From positions 1 to 40,861 of the forward strand of contig JAQBQD010000030.1 in NCBI GenBank assembly GCA_028287185.1: a stretch of 40,861 nucleotides of DNA, in the 5' to 3' direction. The translations under genes were made by a program, and so were the position numbers. Shown here one piece after another: positions 30,127 through 38,339 of this stretch. Source of the stretch: Gemmatimonadota bacterium (lineage in GTDB: Bacteria > Gemmatimonadota > Gemmatimonadetes > Longimicrobiales > Longimicrobiaceae). Within the stretch, counting starts at the first letter, position 1, and every line of letters starts with the position of its first letter. The notes under the pieces are model-generated. The model worked only from the letters and a program-made list of their open reading frames with translations. It was not told where the DNA came from and did no database searches.

Positions 30127-30798
30127 TCAGCGGATGCAGCCGATGGGGATGTCGAGCGCGGGGAAGTCACCGGGCAGGCGGAAGTGCCACCACTCGGCGT
30201 CGTAGCTCGCGAAGCCCTCGGCGGCCATGGCGTGCACCAGGCGCCGGCGGTTCTCGGCGACGGCGCCCGTGGCGTTGGCGGTGTGGGCCGCGTCGGAGAA
30301 GGTGTCGAACGGCGTGCCCATGTCCAGCTCGCGGCCGTCGCGCAGGCGCACGAGGGTGAGATCGACCGTCACGCCCAGGTTGTGCCCGCTCTTGCGCGCG
30401 ACGTAGCCCTGGTCCAGCACCCAGGTGCGCCCCGTGCGCTCGGCCCAATCGACCATCGCCAGCGTGGCCCGCACCGGCCGGTAGGCATCGAACAGCTTGA
30501 GGCCCAGCCCCTCGCCGCGCAGGCGCGCCTGCACCCGGGCCAGCCCCCGGGCCGCGTCCGGAAGCAGCAGCGCCCGCGCCGATTCGTACCCCGGCAGCGG
30601 CGCCCCCGTGAAGTTGTTCGCGGTGGCATAGCGCACGTCCGTGCGAATCGTCGGGTCCACCGAGCGCACGTCGACCAGAGTCCCCGGCGCGACCGGCGGG
30701 CAGTCCACGGCCGGGCGCGGGGCGACATCGGGCCGCGCGCACGCCGCGAGCCCGAGCGCGGCAAGGATGAGCGGGCGGCGGAGATTCCTCAGGGTCAC
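30127..30798 (-). CDS. D-alanyl-D-alanine dipeptidase (VanX/DdpX-like, M15D), lipoprotein
   Basis: A 223-residue zinc peptidase of the VanX family. Zinc ligands are His139 and Asp146 in SGHNLGVTVDLTL and His205 in EWWHF; the catalytic base is Glu202 and the transition-state Arg is Arg107 in FDAYRPVR. Unlike cytoplasmic VanX, it has an N-terminal lipoprotein signal (LGLAAC, Cys20), placing it in the envelope. There it could trim or recycle D-Ala-D-Ala from peptidoglycan turnover. No VanA/VanH/VanR/VanS genes are near, so vancomycin resistance is not implied. The start is GTG at 30798, chosen because the lipobox then fits; the frame is open to 30966 with Arg-rich sequence and neither start has a good ribosome binding site. 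Confidence 0.88.
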   Translation of the reverse strand: MTLRNLRRPLILAALGLAACARPDVAPRPAVDCPPVAPGTLVDVRSVDPTIRTDVRYATANNFTGAPLPGYESARALLLPDAARGLARVQARLRGEGLGLKLFDAYRPVRATLAMVDWAERTGRTWVLDQGYVARKSGHNLGVTVDLTLVRLRDGRELDMGTPFDTFSDAAHTANATGAVAENRRRLVHAMAAEGFASYDAEWWHFRLPGDFPALDIPIGCIR

Positions 30799-31051
30799 GG
30801 GATCAACAGACCGGGTGTCGGTGGAGTTTGCGACGTCCGCCTCGTGTCGACGCACGCTCGAGGCGCTTCGACGGGTTCCGGCGAACGCCCGGCGCGCTTG
30901 ATGGGCGGCGATGAGGCGCCGGAGATCGCCCGCGGGTTGGAAAACGCGGGCTGCCGCGGGAGACAAGTACGCCTTCGCGGGCTCCGCGATCGGATCGATC
31001 CTCGCGCGGGGACGGAATCCCCCAACGCGTCGCCGTCGTCCGATCGTGTGA

Positions 31052-31798
31052 TCAGAATTCGTCGCGGCCGCCGTCCTCGCCGAACTCGACCTGCGGGAAG
31101 GTGCGGCGGGCTTCCTCGAGGTCGGCGTCCTTCACGTCGGGCGGCAGGTGGACGAGGACCAGGCGCTCGGTGCCGGCCTCGGCGGCGACCCGGGCGGCGT
31201 CCTCGTTCGAGGTGTGGCCCTTGAAGCCGCCGGATGCCTCGTGCACCAGCAGCCGGGCGCCGCGCGCAAGGCGCACGATGGCGTCGCACGGCTCCGTGTC
31301 GCACGAGTACGCGGCCACTCCGCCGCCCAGGACGTCCTCCACGCGCAGGCCGATCACGGGAACGCCGTGAGTGCCGGGCGCGGCCGTGATCCGCCAGCGG
31401 GCGTCCTCCAGCACGTGCGCGCCCTCGCTGTGCTCCACGCCGTGCCAGCGGATCTCGGGCACGTCCTTCCATCCCCCCGTCTCGAACGCCTCGTAGCAGC
31501 GCCTGGCCTGCGCGATGGCCGGCGCGATGCCGTACACGTCGATGGGCCGCCGCCGCCCGCCGATCCAGATGCGCTCCATGAAGAGCGGGAAGCCGGCCGC
31601 GTGGTCGGGATGCTCGTGCGTCACGACCAGCGCGTCCACGGCGTCCACGCCGATGCCGGCGGCCAGCAGGCGCTGCACCACGTCGGCGCCGCAGTCCACG
31701 ACGACCGCGCGGCCCCGGGACTCGAACGCCAGCATGGTGGTGGTACGGCGGGCGTCGCTGAACGCGGCGCCGGTGCCCAGCAGGTGGACGACGGCCAT
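31052..31798 (-). CDS. Metallo-beta-lactamase-fold hydrolase (RNase Z/ElaC-like)
   Basis: A 248-residue MBL-fold protein. The N-terminus MAVVHLLGTGAAFSDARRTTTML is typical of the RNase Z/ElaC branch. The zinc motif THEHPDH follows, with later ligands in APGTHGVPVIG, the Asp of SCDTEP, and the final His in VLVHLPPDV. VHEASGGFKGHTSNEDAARVAAEAG also fits this branch. It could be a tRNA 3'-processing enzyme or a different phosphodiesterase. It lacks the long flexible arm expected in canonical RNase Z, so I stay at family level. Start at 31798 with GGAG 7 nt upstream. Single gene diverging from the next. Confidence 0.9.
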   Translation of the reverse strand: MAVVHLLGTGAAFSDARRTTTMLAFESRGRAVVVDCGADVVQRLLAAGIGVDAVDALVVTHEHPDHAAGFPLFMERIWIGGRRRPIDVYGIAPAIAQARRCYEAFETGGWKDVPEIRWHGVEHSEGAHVLEDARWRITAAPGTHGVPVIGLRVEDVLGGGVAAYSCDTEPCDAIVRLARGARLLVHEASGGFKGHTSNEDAARVAAEAGTERLVLVHLPPDVKDADLEEARRTFPQVEFGEDGGRDEF

Positions 31799-31969
31799 CG
31801 CCGCTCTCCGTTCGCGTGGTCGCTGCGCGCAGGGTCCCTGCCCGGCGCCGACCCCATGGTAGAACACGGGGCCGCGCCTGGCAATCCCACGCGCGCTGCG
31901 GCGCCGGGGGAACGCGACTTGCCTCCCCGTGGCCGTTCCGAACCGACCGACTCAGCACGGAGGAGCCAC

Positions 31970-32263
31970 ATGTCTTCGGCGAAGAGAACCAGGGACCACG
32001 ACGAGATCCGCGCGTGGGTGGAGGACCGGGGCGGCGTGCCGGCCATCGTGAAGGGCACGGGCGGGATGCTGCGCATCGACTTCGTGGAGGGCGCGAAGAG
32101 CGGAGGGCACGAGCCGAACCTGGACGAGACGGACTGGGACAAGTGGTTCGAGGTCTTCGACGACCGCGGGCTCACCTTCCTGTACACGCCCACGGGCGAG
32201 AGCCGCTTCTTCAAGCTGGTTTACGGCGACACCGACGACGAGGACGACGGCAAGAAGCGCTGA
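31970..32263 (+). CDS. Small conserved protein of unknown function (97 residues)
   Basis: A 97-residue protein starting MSSAKRTRDHDEIRAWVEDRGG and continuing with AIVKGTGGMLRIDFVEGAK, DWDKWFEVFDDRGLTFLYT and the terminal FFKLVYG with an acidic/basic tail. From memory this matches a common small family (RDHDxIRxWxExRGGxPA pattern) sometimes annotated as '1,4-alpha-glucan branching enzyme'. It is far too short to be that enzyme and has no catalytic residues, so that name should not be used. Start at 31970 with GGAGGAG 6 nt upstream. It diverges from the MBL-fold gene. Confidence 0.82.
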   Translation: MSSAKRTRDHDEIRAWVEDRGGVPAIVKGTGGMLRIDFVEGAKSGGHEPNLDETDWDKWFEVFDDRGLTFLYTPTGESRFFKLVYGDTDDEDDGKKR

Positions 32264-32352
32264 CCCGCCGGACGGACGCAGGGCTGTCGGCGGATCGTGT
32301 CGATCGAGGCCGTGCGGGGCGCGGACGGACCTGCGTCATCCGCCAAGGACGC

Positions 32353-32388
32353 GAACGGGGCCGCCCTCGGATGGAGGCGGCCCCGTTC
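32353..32388 (+). terminator. Terminator after the 97-residue gene
   Basis: A perfect 13-bp stem (GAACGGGGCCGCC and complement, 10-nt loop), with a weak tail. Confidence 0.65.
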
Positions 32389-32430
32389 CCATGTCGGCGG
32401 CGGGCGGCTGGGGCGATGATGGGTTCCACG

Positions 32431-32505
32431 GGGATGAACCCCGCGGCTGGAACCACGATCGCGGTGGTGCGGGGCGCCAGGGCGACGTCGCGGAGCGGAG
32501 GCCGG
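32431..32505 (+). repeat. Degenerate intergenic repeat, copy C
   Basis: GGGATGAACCCCGCGGCTGG, then AACCACGATCGCGGTGG, with nested dyads (CCAC...GTGG). It resembles the segments at 13561-13613 and 22642-22690, chiefly in the GAAx...GC-x-GxAAC part. Confidence 0.3.
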
Positions 32506-32564
32506 CGCGGCGCGGGTCCGGCGATGGGTTCCGCGACCGAGCCGATGTAGATCCCGCAGTGGGG

Positions 32565-33041
32565 TCAGCGCTTCGATTCGTCGCCGTCGTCGGGCTTGTT
32601 GCAGGGGTGGTCGGGGTTGGCCTTCGAGGCGGCGAAGTCATCGGCCCAGCGCTCGCGGGCGGTGGCCTGCACGGTCCCGGGCATGGCGGGCGGGTCCTTG
32701 GCGAGCGCGGCCTGCGAGGCGTAGCGGGCCGAGTCGGCGGCGCTGCCGGCGGTGAGGGCCGAGTCCTGGAAGGCGAGCTGCGCGGACCGGGCCTGCGCGT
32801 ACTGGTCGTACGCGGCGGCGAAGGCGGCGGAGGCGCGCAGCACCCCGGCCAGCGGCCCGTCGCTGGCGTACTCGCCCAGTGACCGGGCGCGGTCGTGGCT
32901 GTGGATGAGCAGCTCGGTGGCGACGCAGGCGTCGCGGCGGGCCTCCTTGCGGGCGGCGCGGTGCTCCGGCGTCTCCACGCTGCCGCAGGCGGGGAGCAGG
33001 AGCGCGGCGAGCAGGGCGGCGGCCAGGGCGTGGCGGGGCAT
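32565..33041 (-). CDS. Lipoprotein of unknown function
   Basis: A 158-residue lipoprotein with signal and lipobox LPAC (Cys19). The mature part is helical and Ala-rich: EHRAARKEARRDACVATELL, then RASAAFAAAYDQYAQARSAQLAF. It ends with an acidic/basic tail (NKPDDGDESKR). I do not recognise the family. Two more cysteines (CVATELL and NPDHPCNKP) could form a disulfide. Start at 33041, where the signal begins. It is 35 nt after gmhA on the same strand and may be transcribed with it. Confidence 0.75.
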   Translation of the reverse strand: MPRHALAAALLAALLLPACGSVETPEHRAARKEARRDACVATELLIHSHDRARSLGEYASDGPLAGVLRASAAFAAAYDQYAQARSAQLAFQDSALTAGSAADSARYASQAALAKDPPAMPGTVQATARERWADDFAASKANPDHPCNKPDDGDESKR

Positions 33042-33076
33042 GGGCGTTCCGGGATCGATGGGGATGAGCGCGGGCG

Positions 33077-33667
33077 TCAGGCCGCGGGGTCGCCGAACAG
33101 GGTGCGCTCCACCAGCTCGCACAGCAGGTGGATGACGGTGATGTGGCCTTCCTGGATGCGCTCCGTGGCGTCGGAGGGGATCACCACCGCCTCGTCGCAC
33201 AGCGCGCGCAGGGCGCCGCCGCCGCGGCCGGTGAGGCCCACCACGTACACGCCGCGCTCCCGGGCCGCCTCGGCCGCGCGCAGCACGTTGGCCGAGCCGC
33301 CGCTGGTGCTGATGGCCACCAGCACGTCTCCGGGGCGGGCCATGGCCTCCACCTGGCGCCGAAAGGCGCCCTCGAAGTCGTAGTCGTTGCTCCAGCAGGT
33401 GAGCGTCGCGGCGTCCATCAGGTGGTGCGCGGGCAGGCCCGGGCGGTCGCGCTTGTAGCGGGCCACCAGCTCCTCCACCAGGTGCATGGCGTCGCACGCC
33501 GAGCCGCCGTTGCCGCACGCGTACAGCCGGCCCCCGGCGCGGAAGCTGTCCGCCGTGCGGGTTGCGACGCGCGCGATCTGCGGCGCCAGGTCGCGCATGG
33601 CCAGCTTCACCCGCGCGGCGTCGTCCAGCGCGGCGCGGATCAGGTCGAGCGTGTCGTCGTCGGCCAT
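33077..33667 (-). CDS. gmhA: Phosphoheptose (sedoheptulose 7-phosphate) isomerase, SIS domain
   Basis: A 196-residue SIS-fold isomerase that makes D-glycero-D-manno-heptose 7-phosphate for LPS core or other glycans. Signatures are LYACGNGGSACDA (51-56 for CGNGGS), AISTSGGSANVLRAAEAA (STSGGS at 120-125), and RIQEGHITVIHLLCELVE with Gln172 and His180 as metal/catalytic residues. Length fits GmhA rather than larger SIS proteins. It could also be a related DiaA-type protein, but the conserved Q-x-x-H end favours GmhA. Start at 33667, with an alternative ATG six bases upstream. No other heptose genes are seen adjacent. Confidence 0.88.
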   Translation of the reverse strand: MADDDTLDLIRAALDDAARVKLAMRDLAPQIARVATRTADSFRAGGRLYACGNGGSACDAMHLVEELVARYKRDRPGLPAHHLMDAATLTCWSNDYDFEGAFRRQVEAMARPGDVLVAISTSGGSANVLRAAEAARERGVYVVGLTGRGGGALRALCDEAVVIPSDATERIQEGHITVIHLLCELVERTLFGDPAA

Positions 33668-33811
33668 CGGCATCGGTTCAGCGGGAACGGGCTCGCCGCG
33701 GAGCGCGGGCGCGCCTAATCTATCGTCCGGGGCCGCCGCACGGGAGCCGCTGGCGCCGGGCAAGGCTTCTGCATCGACCGAACGCAGGGAAGAACGCACC
33801 GGGGAGGGTGG

Positions 33812-34810
33812 ATGGGACGCTGGACGGGCACGGGACGGATTCACGGGTTCGGACGCAGCGTCGCGCCGGCGCTGGCCGCGGTTGCGCTGGCCTTCGGCTG
33901 CCGCGAGGAGGGCCGGGCGCTGCCGTCTACCCGGCGCGTGCGCCTGCCGCAGCCGGTCTCCGCCGCCGCCACGCTGCGCATCGACGCGACGGGGCGGGAA
34001 TGGGTGATGGACGGCGGCGCGGCGGCGGTGGTGGACACCGGGGGCGCGCCCTCCGTCGCCCGCGTCACCGTCGGCACCGGGACGCCCCTGCCGGCGCCGC
34101 TGTGGGACGTGGGCGGCCGGCTGTATGCGGACGCGGCCGTGCCCGCTCTGGCGGAGGTGGCGGCGCGCGCGGGCGTGAAGCCGCCGGGGCTGCGGCTGTC
34201 CGGCCCCGTCGCGCGCGACCCGCGGGGGCGCTGGCTGTACGCCGCCATCCGCCACGGCGGGGTGGTGGGGATGACGGCGGACTCGCTGCACGCGCTGTGG
34301 GGATGGGCGCACGCGGGTCCCGCCGCCACGGCGCTCGCCGTCTCGCCCCTGGCCGACCGGGTGTACGTTGCGCTGGACTCGTCCGGCACCGAGGGCAGCG
34401 ACCCGCGTGTGCAGGTGCGCGACCAGCAGACGGGGCGCATCCTGGCGACGCTCTCGCAGCCCGCCGCCGTGCGCTGGCTGGCCGCGGCGGGCGACGCGGG
34501 GCTGGTGGGCTACGCGGAGGCGGACGGCAAGGGCGCGGTGGTGGCGCTTCGCCACACCACGGACGGGCTGGAGGAGCGCTGGCGGGTGACGCTGGGCCGG
34601 CTGGGGCTGGAGGCGCCGGGTGCGGTGCGGGTGGCCCCCGGAGGAGTCCGCGTGGCCGTGTGGGGGCGGAAGGGCGGGGGCGTGCGGCTGCTGGACGGGG
34701 CGACGGGGGCCGTGGTGGGCCACGTGGGCGACAGCCCCCTCGACGCCGCGTTCGACGCCGGGGGGCGGCTGCACCTGCTGTACGCGGCCGAGACACGGGT
34801 GGTGCCCTGA
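33812..34810 (+). CDS. Putative secreted or lipid-anchored repeat protein, beta-propeller-like
   Basis: A 332-residue protein of unknown function. The N-terminus has a hydrophobic signal-like helix (VAPALAAVALAFGC; Cys at about residue 30, not an ideal lipobox). The rest consists of repeated strand-rich units: WVMDGGAAAVVDT, WLYAAIRHGGVVGMTADSL, RVYVALDSSGTEG, VQVRDQQTGRILATLSQ, and GVRLLDGATGAVVGHVGDS near the end. Spacing is about 40-45 residues, like WD40 or PQQ-type blades, so a beta-propeller is likely. No catalytic residues were recognised. Start at 33812 after GGGAGGG. It diverges from gmhA. Confidence 0.72.
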   Translation: MGRWTGTGRIHGFGRSVAPALAAVALAFGCREEGRALPSTRRVRLPQPVSAAATLRIDATGREWVMDGGAAAVVDTGGAPSVARVTVGTGTPLPAPLWDVGGRLYADAAVPALAEVAARAGVKPPGLRLSGPVARDPRGRWLYAAIRHGGVVGMTADSLHALWGWAHAGPAATALAVSPLADRVYVALDSSGTEGSDPRVQVRDQQTGRILATLSQPAAVRWLAAAGDAGLVGYAEADGKGAVVALRHTTDGLEERWRVTLGRLGLEAPGAVRVAPGGVRVAVWGRKGGGVRLLDGATGAVVGHVGDSPLDAAFDAGGRLHLLYAAETRVVP

Positions 34811-34843
34811 GGCCGTTCCGCGTCCAAGCCTGTTCCGGGAGGC

Positions 34844-35029
34844 CTAGTGGCCGGCGTCGCCGGTCTGGCCGCGGGTGAGGAAGAAGCCGGCGATGAACGG
34901 CAGGCTGTTGAGCCCCAGGCTGGCGAGCGCGGCGTACGCGATGAGGTGGTGGCCCGTCACCACCGCGAAGATGAGCGCCGCGATCGCGGGCAGGGTGATG
35001 AGGATCGAGGCGATGAGCAGAATCTTCAT
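34844..35029 (-). CDS. Small two-helix membrane protein
   Basis: A 61-residue protein with two hydrophobic helices (about residues 2-24, ILLIASILITLPAIAALIFAVV, and 30-52, YAALASLGLNSLPFIAGFFL) and a short polar tail (TRGQTGDAGH). It starts at 35029 with GGAG 6 nt upstream. It is too small for confident family assignment; topology and Shine-Dalgarno make it a real gene. Confidence 0.72.
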   Translation of the reverse strand: MKILLIASILITLPAIAALIFAVVTGHHLIAYAALASLGLNSLPFIAGFFLTRGQTGDAGH

Positions 35030-35265
35030 TTCCGGTCTCCGGAGGGTGCGTGCCACCCTGGGGAATCGTTGCGGACGGGGGCTCTGGCGGGCAGCAAGGT
35101 AAGCGCCCCCGGCACCCTCCGGCAAGGCGCGCGTCCGCCCCGTGGGGAATCTCCCGACCGCGCCCGGGGCGGAGTCCCGCTTGATGGCCGCGGCCGCTTC
35201 CCGCACCTTCCGGCACGGCGGGCCCCGCGCCCGCCGCCGCCTTCGGCACCGAGGATCAGCGCCCC

Positions 35266-35718
35266 ATGCAGAACGACCCGCGGCCCACGCTCCGCCGCCC
35301 CTCCGCGCTCAAGCTGCTCGCCCGCGGCGTGCTGTTCCGCTGCCCCTGGTGCGGCGGCGGCGGGCTGATGAAGAGCTGGTTCCACCTGAAGCCCCGCTGC
35401 CCCACCTGCGGTCTGCGCACGGAGCGCGGCGAGGAGGACTTCTTCCTGGGCGCGATGGTCGTCAACATCGCCATCGCCGAGGGCCTGCTCGCGCTCATCC
35501 TGGTGGGCGTGATGTACGGCACGTGGCCCCGGGTGCCCTGGCTGGCGCTGGAGATCGGCGGGCCCGTCCTCATGGTGGCGGCGCCCATCCTCTTCTATCC
35601 CGTCTCCAAGACGCTGTGGCTGGCCGTGGAGCTCCTTTTCCGTCCCCTCACCCACGAGGAGCTGGACTGGCACCGCAGCTCGGACGAGACCACGTTCCGC
35701 CGCCAGGAGGACCGGTAG
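35266..35718 (+). CDS. DUF983 family membrane protein
   Basis: A 150-residue inner-membrane protein. The DUF983 hallmark is two CxxC pairs in a zinc-ribbon (FRCPWCGGG with Cys26/Cys29, RCPTCGL with Cys45/Cys48), then GEEDFFLGAMVVNIAIAEG leading into two hydrophobic segments (about 63-85 and 95-120). Length is normal. DUF983 genes often sit near cytochrome oxidase genes, but none is adjacent here. Function unknown. Start at ATG 35266. No clear partner gene. Confidence 0.88.
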   Translation: MQNDPRPTLRRPSALKLLARGVLFRCPWCGGGGLMKSWFHLKPRCPTCGLRTERGEEDFFLGAMVVNIAIAEGLLALILVGVMYGTWPRVPWLALEIGGPVLMVAAPILFYPVSKTLWLAVELLFRPLTHEELDWHRSSDETTFRRQEDR

Positions 35719-36058
35719 GCGCGGGTTCTCTCGACGATTCGCCTCGGGCTGAGAGACGAAAGGCAGCGGGCGGCGCGGTGAATCCGGACACGCGGGAGGG
35801 CATGGGGCGCGCCGAATCCCCGGCCACGGCCCGGTCGCCGCGCCCGGACCTCGCGATGACGCACTTGCGCACGCCGGAATGGACCGCTGGAGCCGTCCGC
35901 GCGCCGAGGCGGCGTTCTCCGGCGGTGGATTGCGCCGGGGGGTGTGGCGGCCGCATACATTAGTGAGTGCACGGCCGTCGCTCTCGCGCCGTGCCCCTGC
36001 CTTCTGCACGCTCCCACCTTCACCGGGAGCGCCCCGCCTCCGACGAATCCCCCCTCTC
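35719..36058. other. Intergenic region upstream of the GGDEF gene
   Basis: About 340 bases. TACATT at 35956-35961 is a possible -10, but I found no well-spaced -35. No gene is seen. Confidence 0.35.
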
Positions 36059-37297
36059 ATGATACCCGAGATCGGCGCCCTGGTCGCCTACATCGGCCTT
36101 CTCACGCAGATCGGCGGCAGCCTGCTGCTGGTGGTGCTGTTCGCATCGCTGAGCCGCGGGCACCCGCGCCGGCAGCCGTACTTCCGCGAGTGGACGCTCG
36201 CCTGGTCGTGGCTGCTGGCGGGCCTCGGCGGCGTGCTGGTGCAGTACGCGGTTCCGGGGCTGGGGGCGCACCCGTGGGCCGTTCGCGCGGCGAACACCCT
36301 CTATCAGGTCGGCAAGCTGCTCTTCGTGGTGCACCTGGTGGCCGGCACGCTCAACTACGTGCGGGGCGTGCGGCCCGCCGCGTTTCGCCGCCGCACCCTT
36401 CCCGCGGTGCTGCTGTACGCGTTGATCTCCGCCTCCGTCGGCGGGGTGGTGCTGAACCGCGTCGTGCTCCTGCAGACACCGCTGATGGCGGGCCCCTTCC
36501 TGTTGTGCGCGTGGCTTCTCCTTCGCCTGCCCGACGCGCGCCGCAGCTTCGGGAGCCGCGCCGCCGGAGCCGTGTTCGGGGCAATCGCGCTGCTCTGGAT
36601 GGCGTATGCCGCCGCGTATGCATCGCTGGGCGTGCCGCCGGTGCTGGAGGCGGGAGGGCCGCTCGCGTTCCTCCTGCTGTACAACAGCTACCTGGACCTC
36701 CTGCTCCAGATGCTTCTCGGGTACGGGATGGTGGTCCTTCTGCTGGAGGACGCGAAGCGCGACGCCGACGACGCCCGTGCGCAGCTCTCGGCGGCCCACG
36801 ACCAGTTGAAGCGTGCCTCGCTCTACGACGCGCTCACCGGCGCCTTCAACCGCCGCGCGTACGAGGACGGCGTGGGGCTGGAGGCGGTCGGCGCGTGCCA
36901 CGGAACGGCGCTGGTGCTGGACATGGACAACCTGAAGGTCGTGAACGACGGCGATGGGCACGCGGCGGGCGATGCGCTGCTCTGCCGGCTGGTCGAGACG
37001 CTGCGCGGGTGCATGCGTCCGCGAGACCGGCTGTATCGCTGGGGCGGCGACGAGTTCCTGGTCCTCGCCCCGGATGCCCGTCCGGACGAGATCCTTGCGC
37101 GCATCCGCACGGCTCTCCAGGCGGCGAACGCCGCCTCCGCGGGCGCAGCGCCGGATCTCCACGTGAGCCTGGGGGCGGCGGGCTTCGCCTCGATCGACGC
37201 GGTCGCGAGTGCCGTCGAGGAGGCGGACCGCGCCATGTACGAGGAGAAAGGGCGCAATCGCCAGGCTTTCTCCCGCGCCGTGCTCCCGGCGACCTGA
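36059..37297 (+). CDS. Membrane-bound GGDEF diguanylate cyclase
   Basis: A 412-residue protein with an N-terminal integral membrane sensor of about seven hydrophobic helices (residues 5-230). A short helical linker (EDAKRDADDARAQLSAAHDQLKRAS) joins it to a C-terminal GGDEF domain. The active-site loop is intact (RWGGDEF), and an allosteric inhibitory site RPRD lies five residues before it (RxxD). LVLDMDNLKVVNDGDGHAAGDALL and AVEEADRAMYEEKGRNR also fit. It should make cyclic di-GMP in response to an unknown membrane signal. Start at ATG 36059; the frame is open upstream, but this start is just before the first helix. Confidence 0.93.
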   Translation: MIPEIGALVAYIGLLTQIGGSLLLVVLFASLSRGHPRRQPYFREWTLAWSWLLAGLGGVLVQYAVPGLGAHPWAVRAANTLYQVGKLLFVVHLVAGTLNYVRGVRPAAFRRRTLPAVLLYALISASVGGVVLNRVVLLQTPLMAGPFLLCAWLLLRLPDARRSFGSRAAGAVFGAIALLWMAYAAAYASLGVPPVLEAGGPLAFLLLYNSYLDLLLQMLLGYGMVVLLLEDAKRDADDARAQLSAAHDQLKRASLYDALTGAFNRRAYEDGVGLEAVGACHGTALVLDMDNLKVVNDGDGHAAGDALLCRLVETLRGCMRPRDRLYRWGGDEFLVLAPDARPDEILARIRTALQAANAASAGAAPDLHVSLGAAGFASIDAVASAVEEADRAMYEEKGRNRQAFSRAVLPAT

Positions 37298-37571
37298 ACC
37301 CGGAGCGCGCCCGGGGTCACGGCCGCGTCCCCGCTCCGTCCTGCTCTTCCGCCCATTTCCGGGGCGGTCGCCCACCTCTCCCGCATGCCTCCGACCTCCA
37401 TCGTGCCCAGGCCACTCCCGCATCTGAGGTCCCGAGGCCGAGCGGCCTACCTGCGGAGCGCGTGATGCGCGAACCGCTCATCGCCCAGCCGCCGAGGTGA
37501 TCGCGATGGATGGCACGGCGAGTGCGGCGCCCGCGCGGACGCGGACATCCAATCGAGACGAGGGGGGAGCG

Positions 37572-38297
37572 ATGGCGGTGGACCTGGCGGGGAAGGGCGC
37601 GGTGGTGACGGGCGCCAGCAAGGGGATCGGGCGGGCGATCGCGCGGGACCTGGCGCGCGCGGGGGCCGGCGTCGTGATCTCGGCGCGCAACGAGGACGAG
37701 GTGCGCCGTGCGCGGGAGGAGCTCTCGGCGGAGACGGGCGGCCGCGTGGTCGGCGTGCGCTGCGACGTGCGCGAGCACGCACAGGTGCGCGAGATGATCG
37801 CCGGCGCGGCGCGCGACCTGGGCGGCATCGACGTGCTGGTGAACAACGCCGGCGTGGGCGGATTCGGGCCCGTGGACGAGATGGACCCGGCGGAGTGGGA
37901 CCAGATCATCGACACCAACCTGAGCGGCGTCTTCTACTGCTGCCACGAGGCCGTCCCCGAGCTGAAGCGGCGCGGCGGCGGGTGGATCATCAACATCGCC
38001 TCGCTGGCGGGCAAGAACCCGTTCGCCGGCGGCGCGGCGTACAACGCCAGCAAGTTCGGCCTGGTGGGGTTCTCCGAGGCGCTGATGCTGGACGTGCGCA
38101 AGCACGGCATCCGGGTCAACTACATCATGCCCGGCAGCGTCGCCACCTACTTCAACGGCCACGTGCCGTCGCCCGACGACGCGTGGAAGATCCAGCCCGG
38201 CGACATCGCACGGCTGGTGATGGACCTGCTGGCCTTCCCCTCGAACGCGCTGCCGTCGCGCATCGAGATCCGCCCGTCGCAGCCGCCCGCGAAGTAG
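37572..38297 (+). CDS. Short-chain dehydrogenase/reductase
   Basis: A 241-residue classical SDR. Cofactor motif TGASKGIG (13-20), NNAG (91-94) and the catalytic Ser144, Tyr157 and Lys161 (NIASLAG and YNASK) are all present. Arg39 after strand 2 (ISARN) favours NADP(H). It is close to 3-ketoacyl-ACP reductases in length and layout, but no fatty acid gene neighbours are present, so the substrate is open. Start at 37572 with GGGGGAG 5 nt upstream. A HAD phosphatase gene follows after 42 nt on the same strand. Confidence 0.93.
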   Translation: MAVDLAGKGAVVTGASKGIGRAIARDLARAGAGVVISARNEDEVRRAREELSAETGGRVVGVRCDVREHAQVREMIAGAARDLGGIDVLVNNAGVGGFGPVDEMDPAEWDQIIDTNLSGVFYCCHEAVPELKRRGGGWIINIASLAGKNPFAGGAAYNASKFGLVGFSEALMLDVRKHGIRVNYIMPGSVATYFNGHVPSPDDAWKIQPGDIARLVMDLLAFPSNALPSRIEIRPSQPPAK

Positions 38298-38339
38298 GCG
38301 CGGCGCGCTCGCTGGACCGTAGCTTTCTGGGGAGATGGC

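Larger units (their letters stand above)
32264..32564. other. Intergenic region between convergent genes
   Basis: About 300 bases between two converging genes. It holds the terminator at 32353-32388 and the dyad-rich repeat segment at 32431-32505. No gene is seen. Confidence 0.45.

Noticed and set aside
32431..32564. Gene in the convergent intergenic space
   Set aside because: Only short open frames with Gly/Arg-rich translation; the sequence is dyad-rich and better explained as a repeat.
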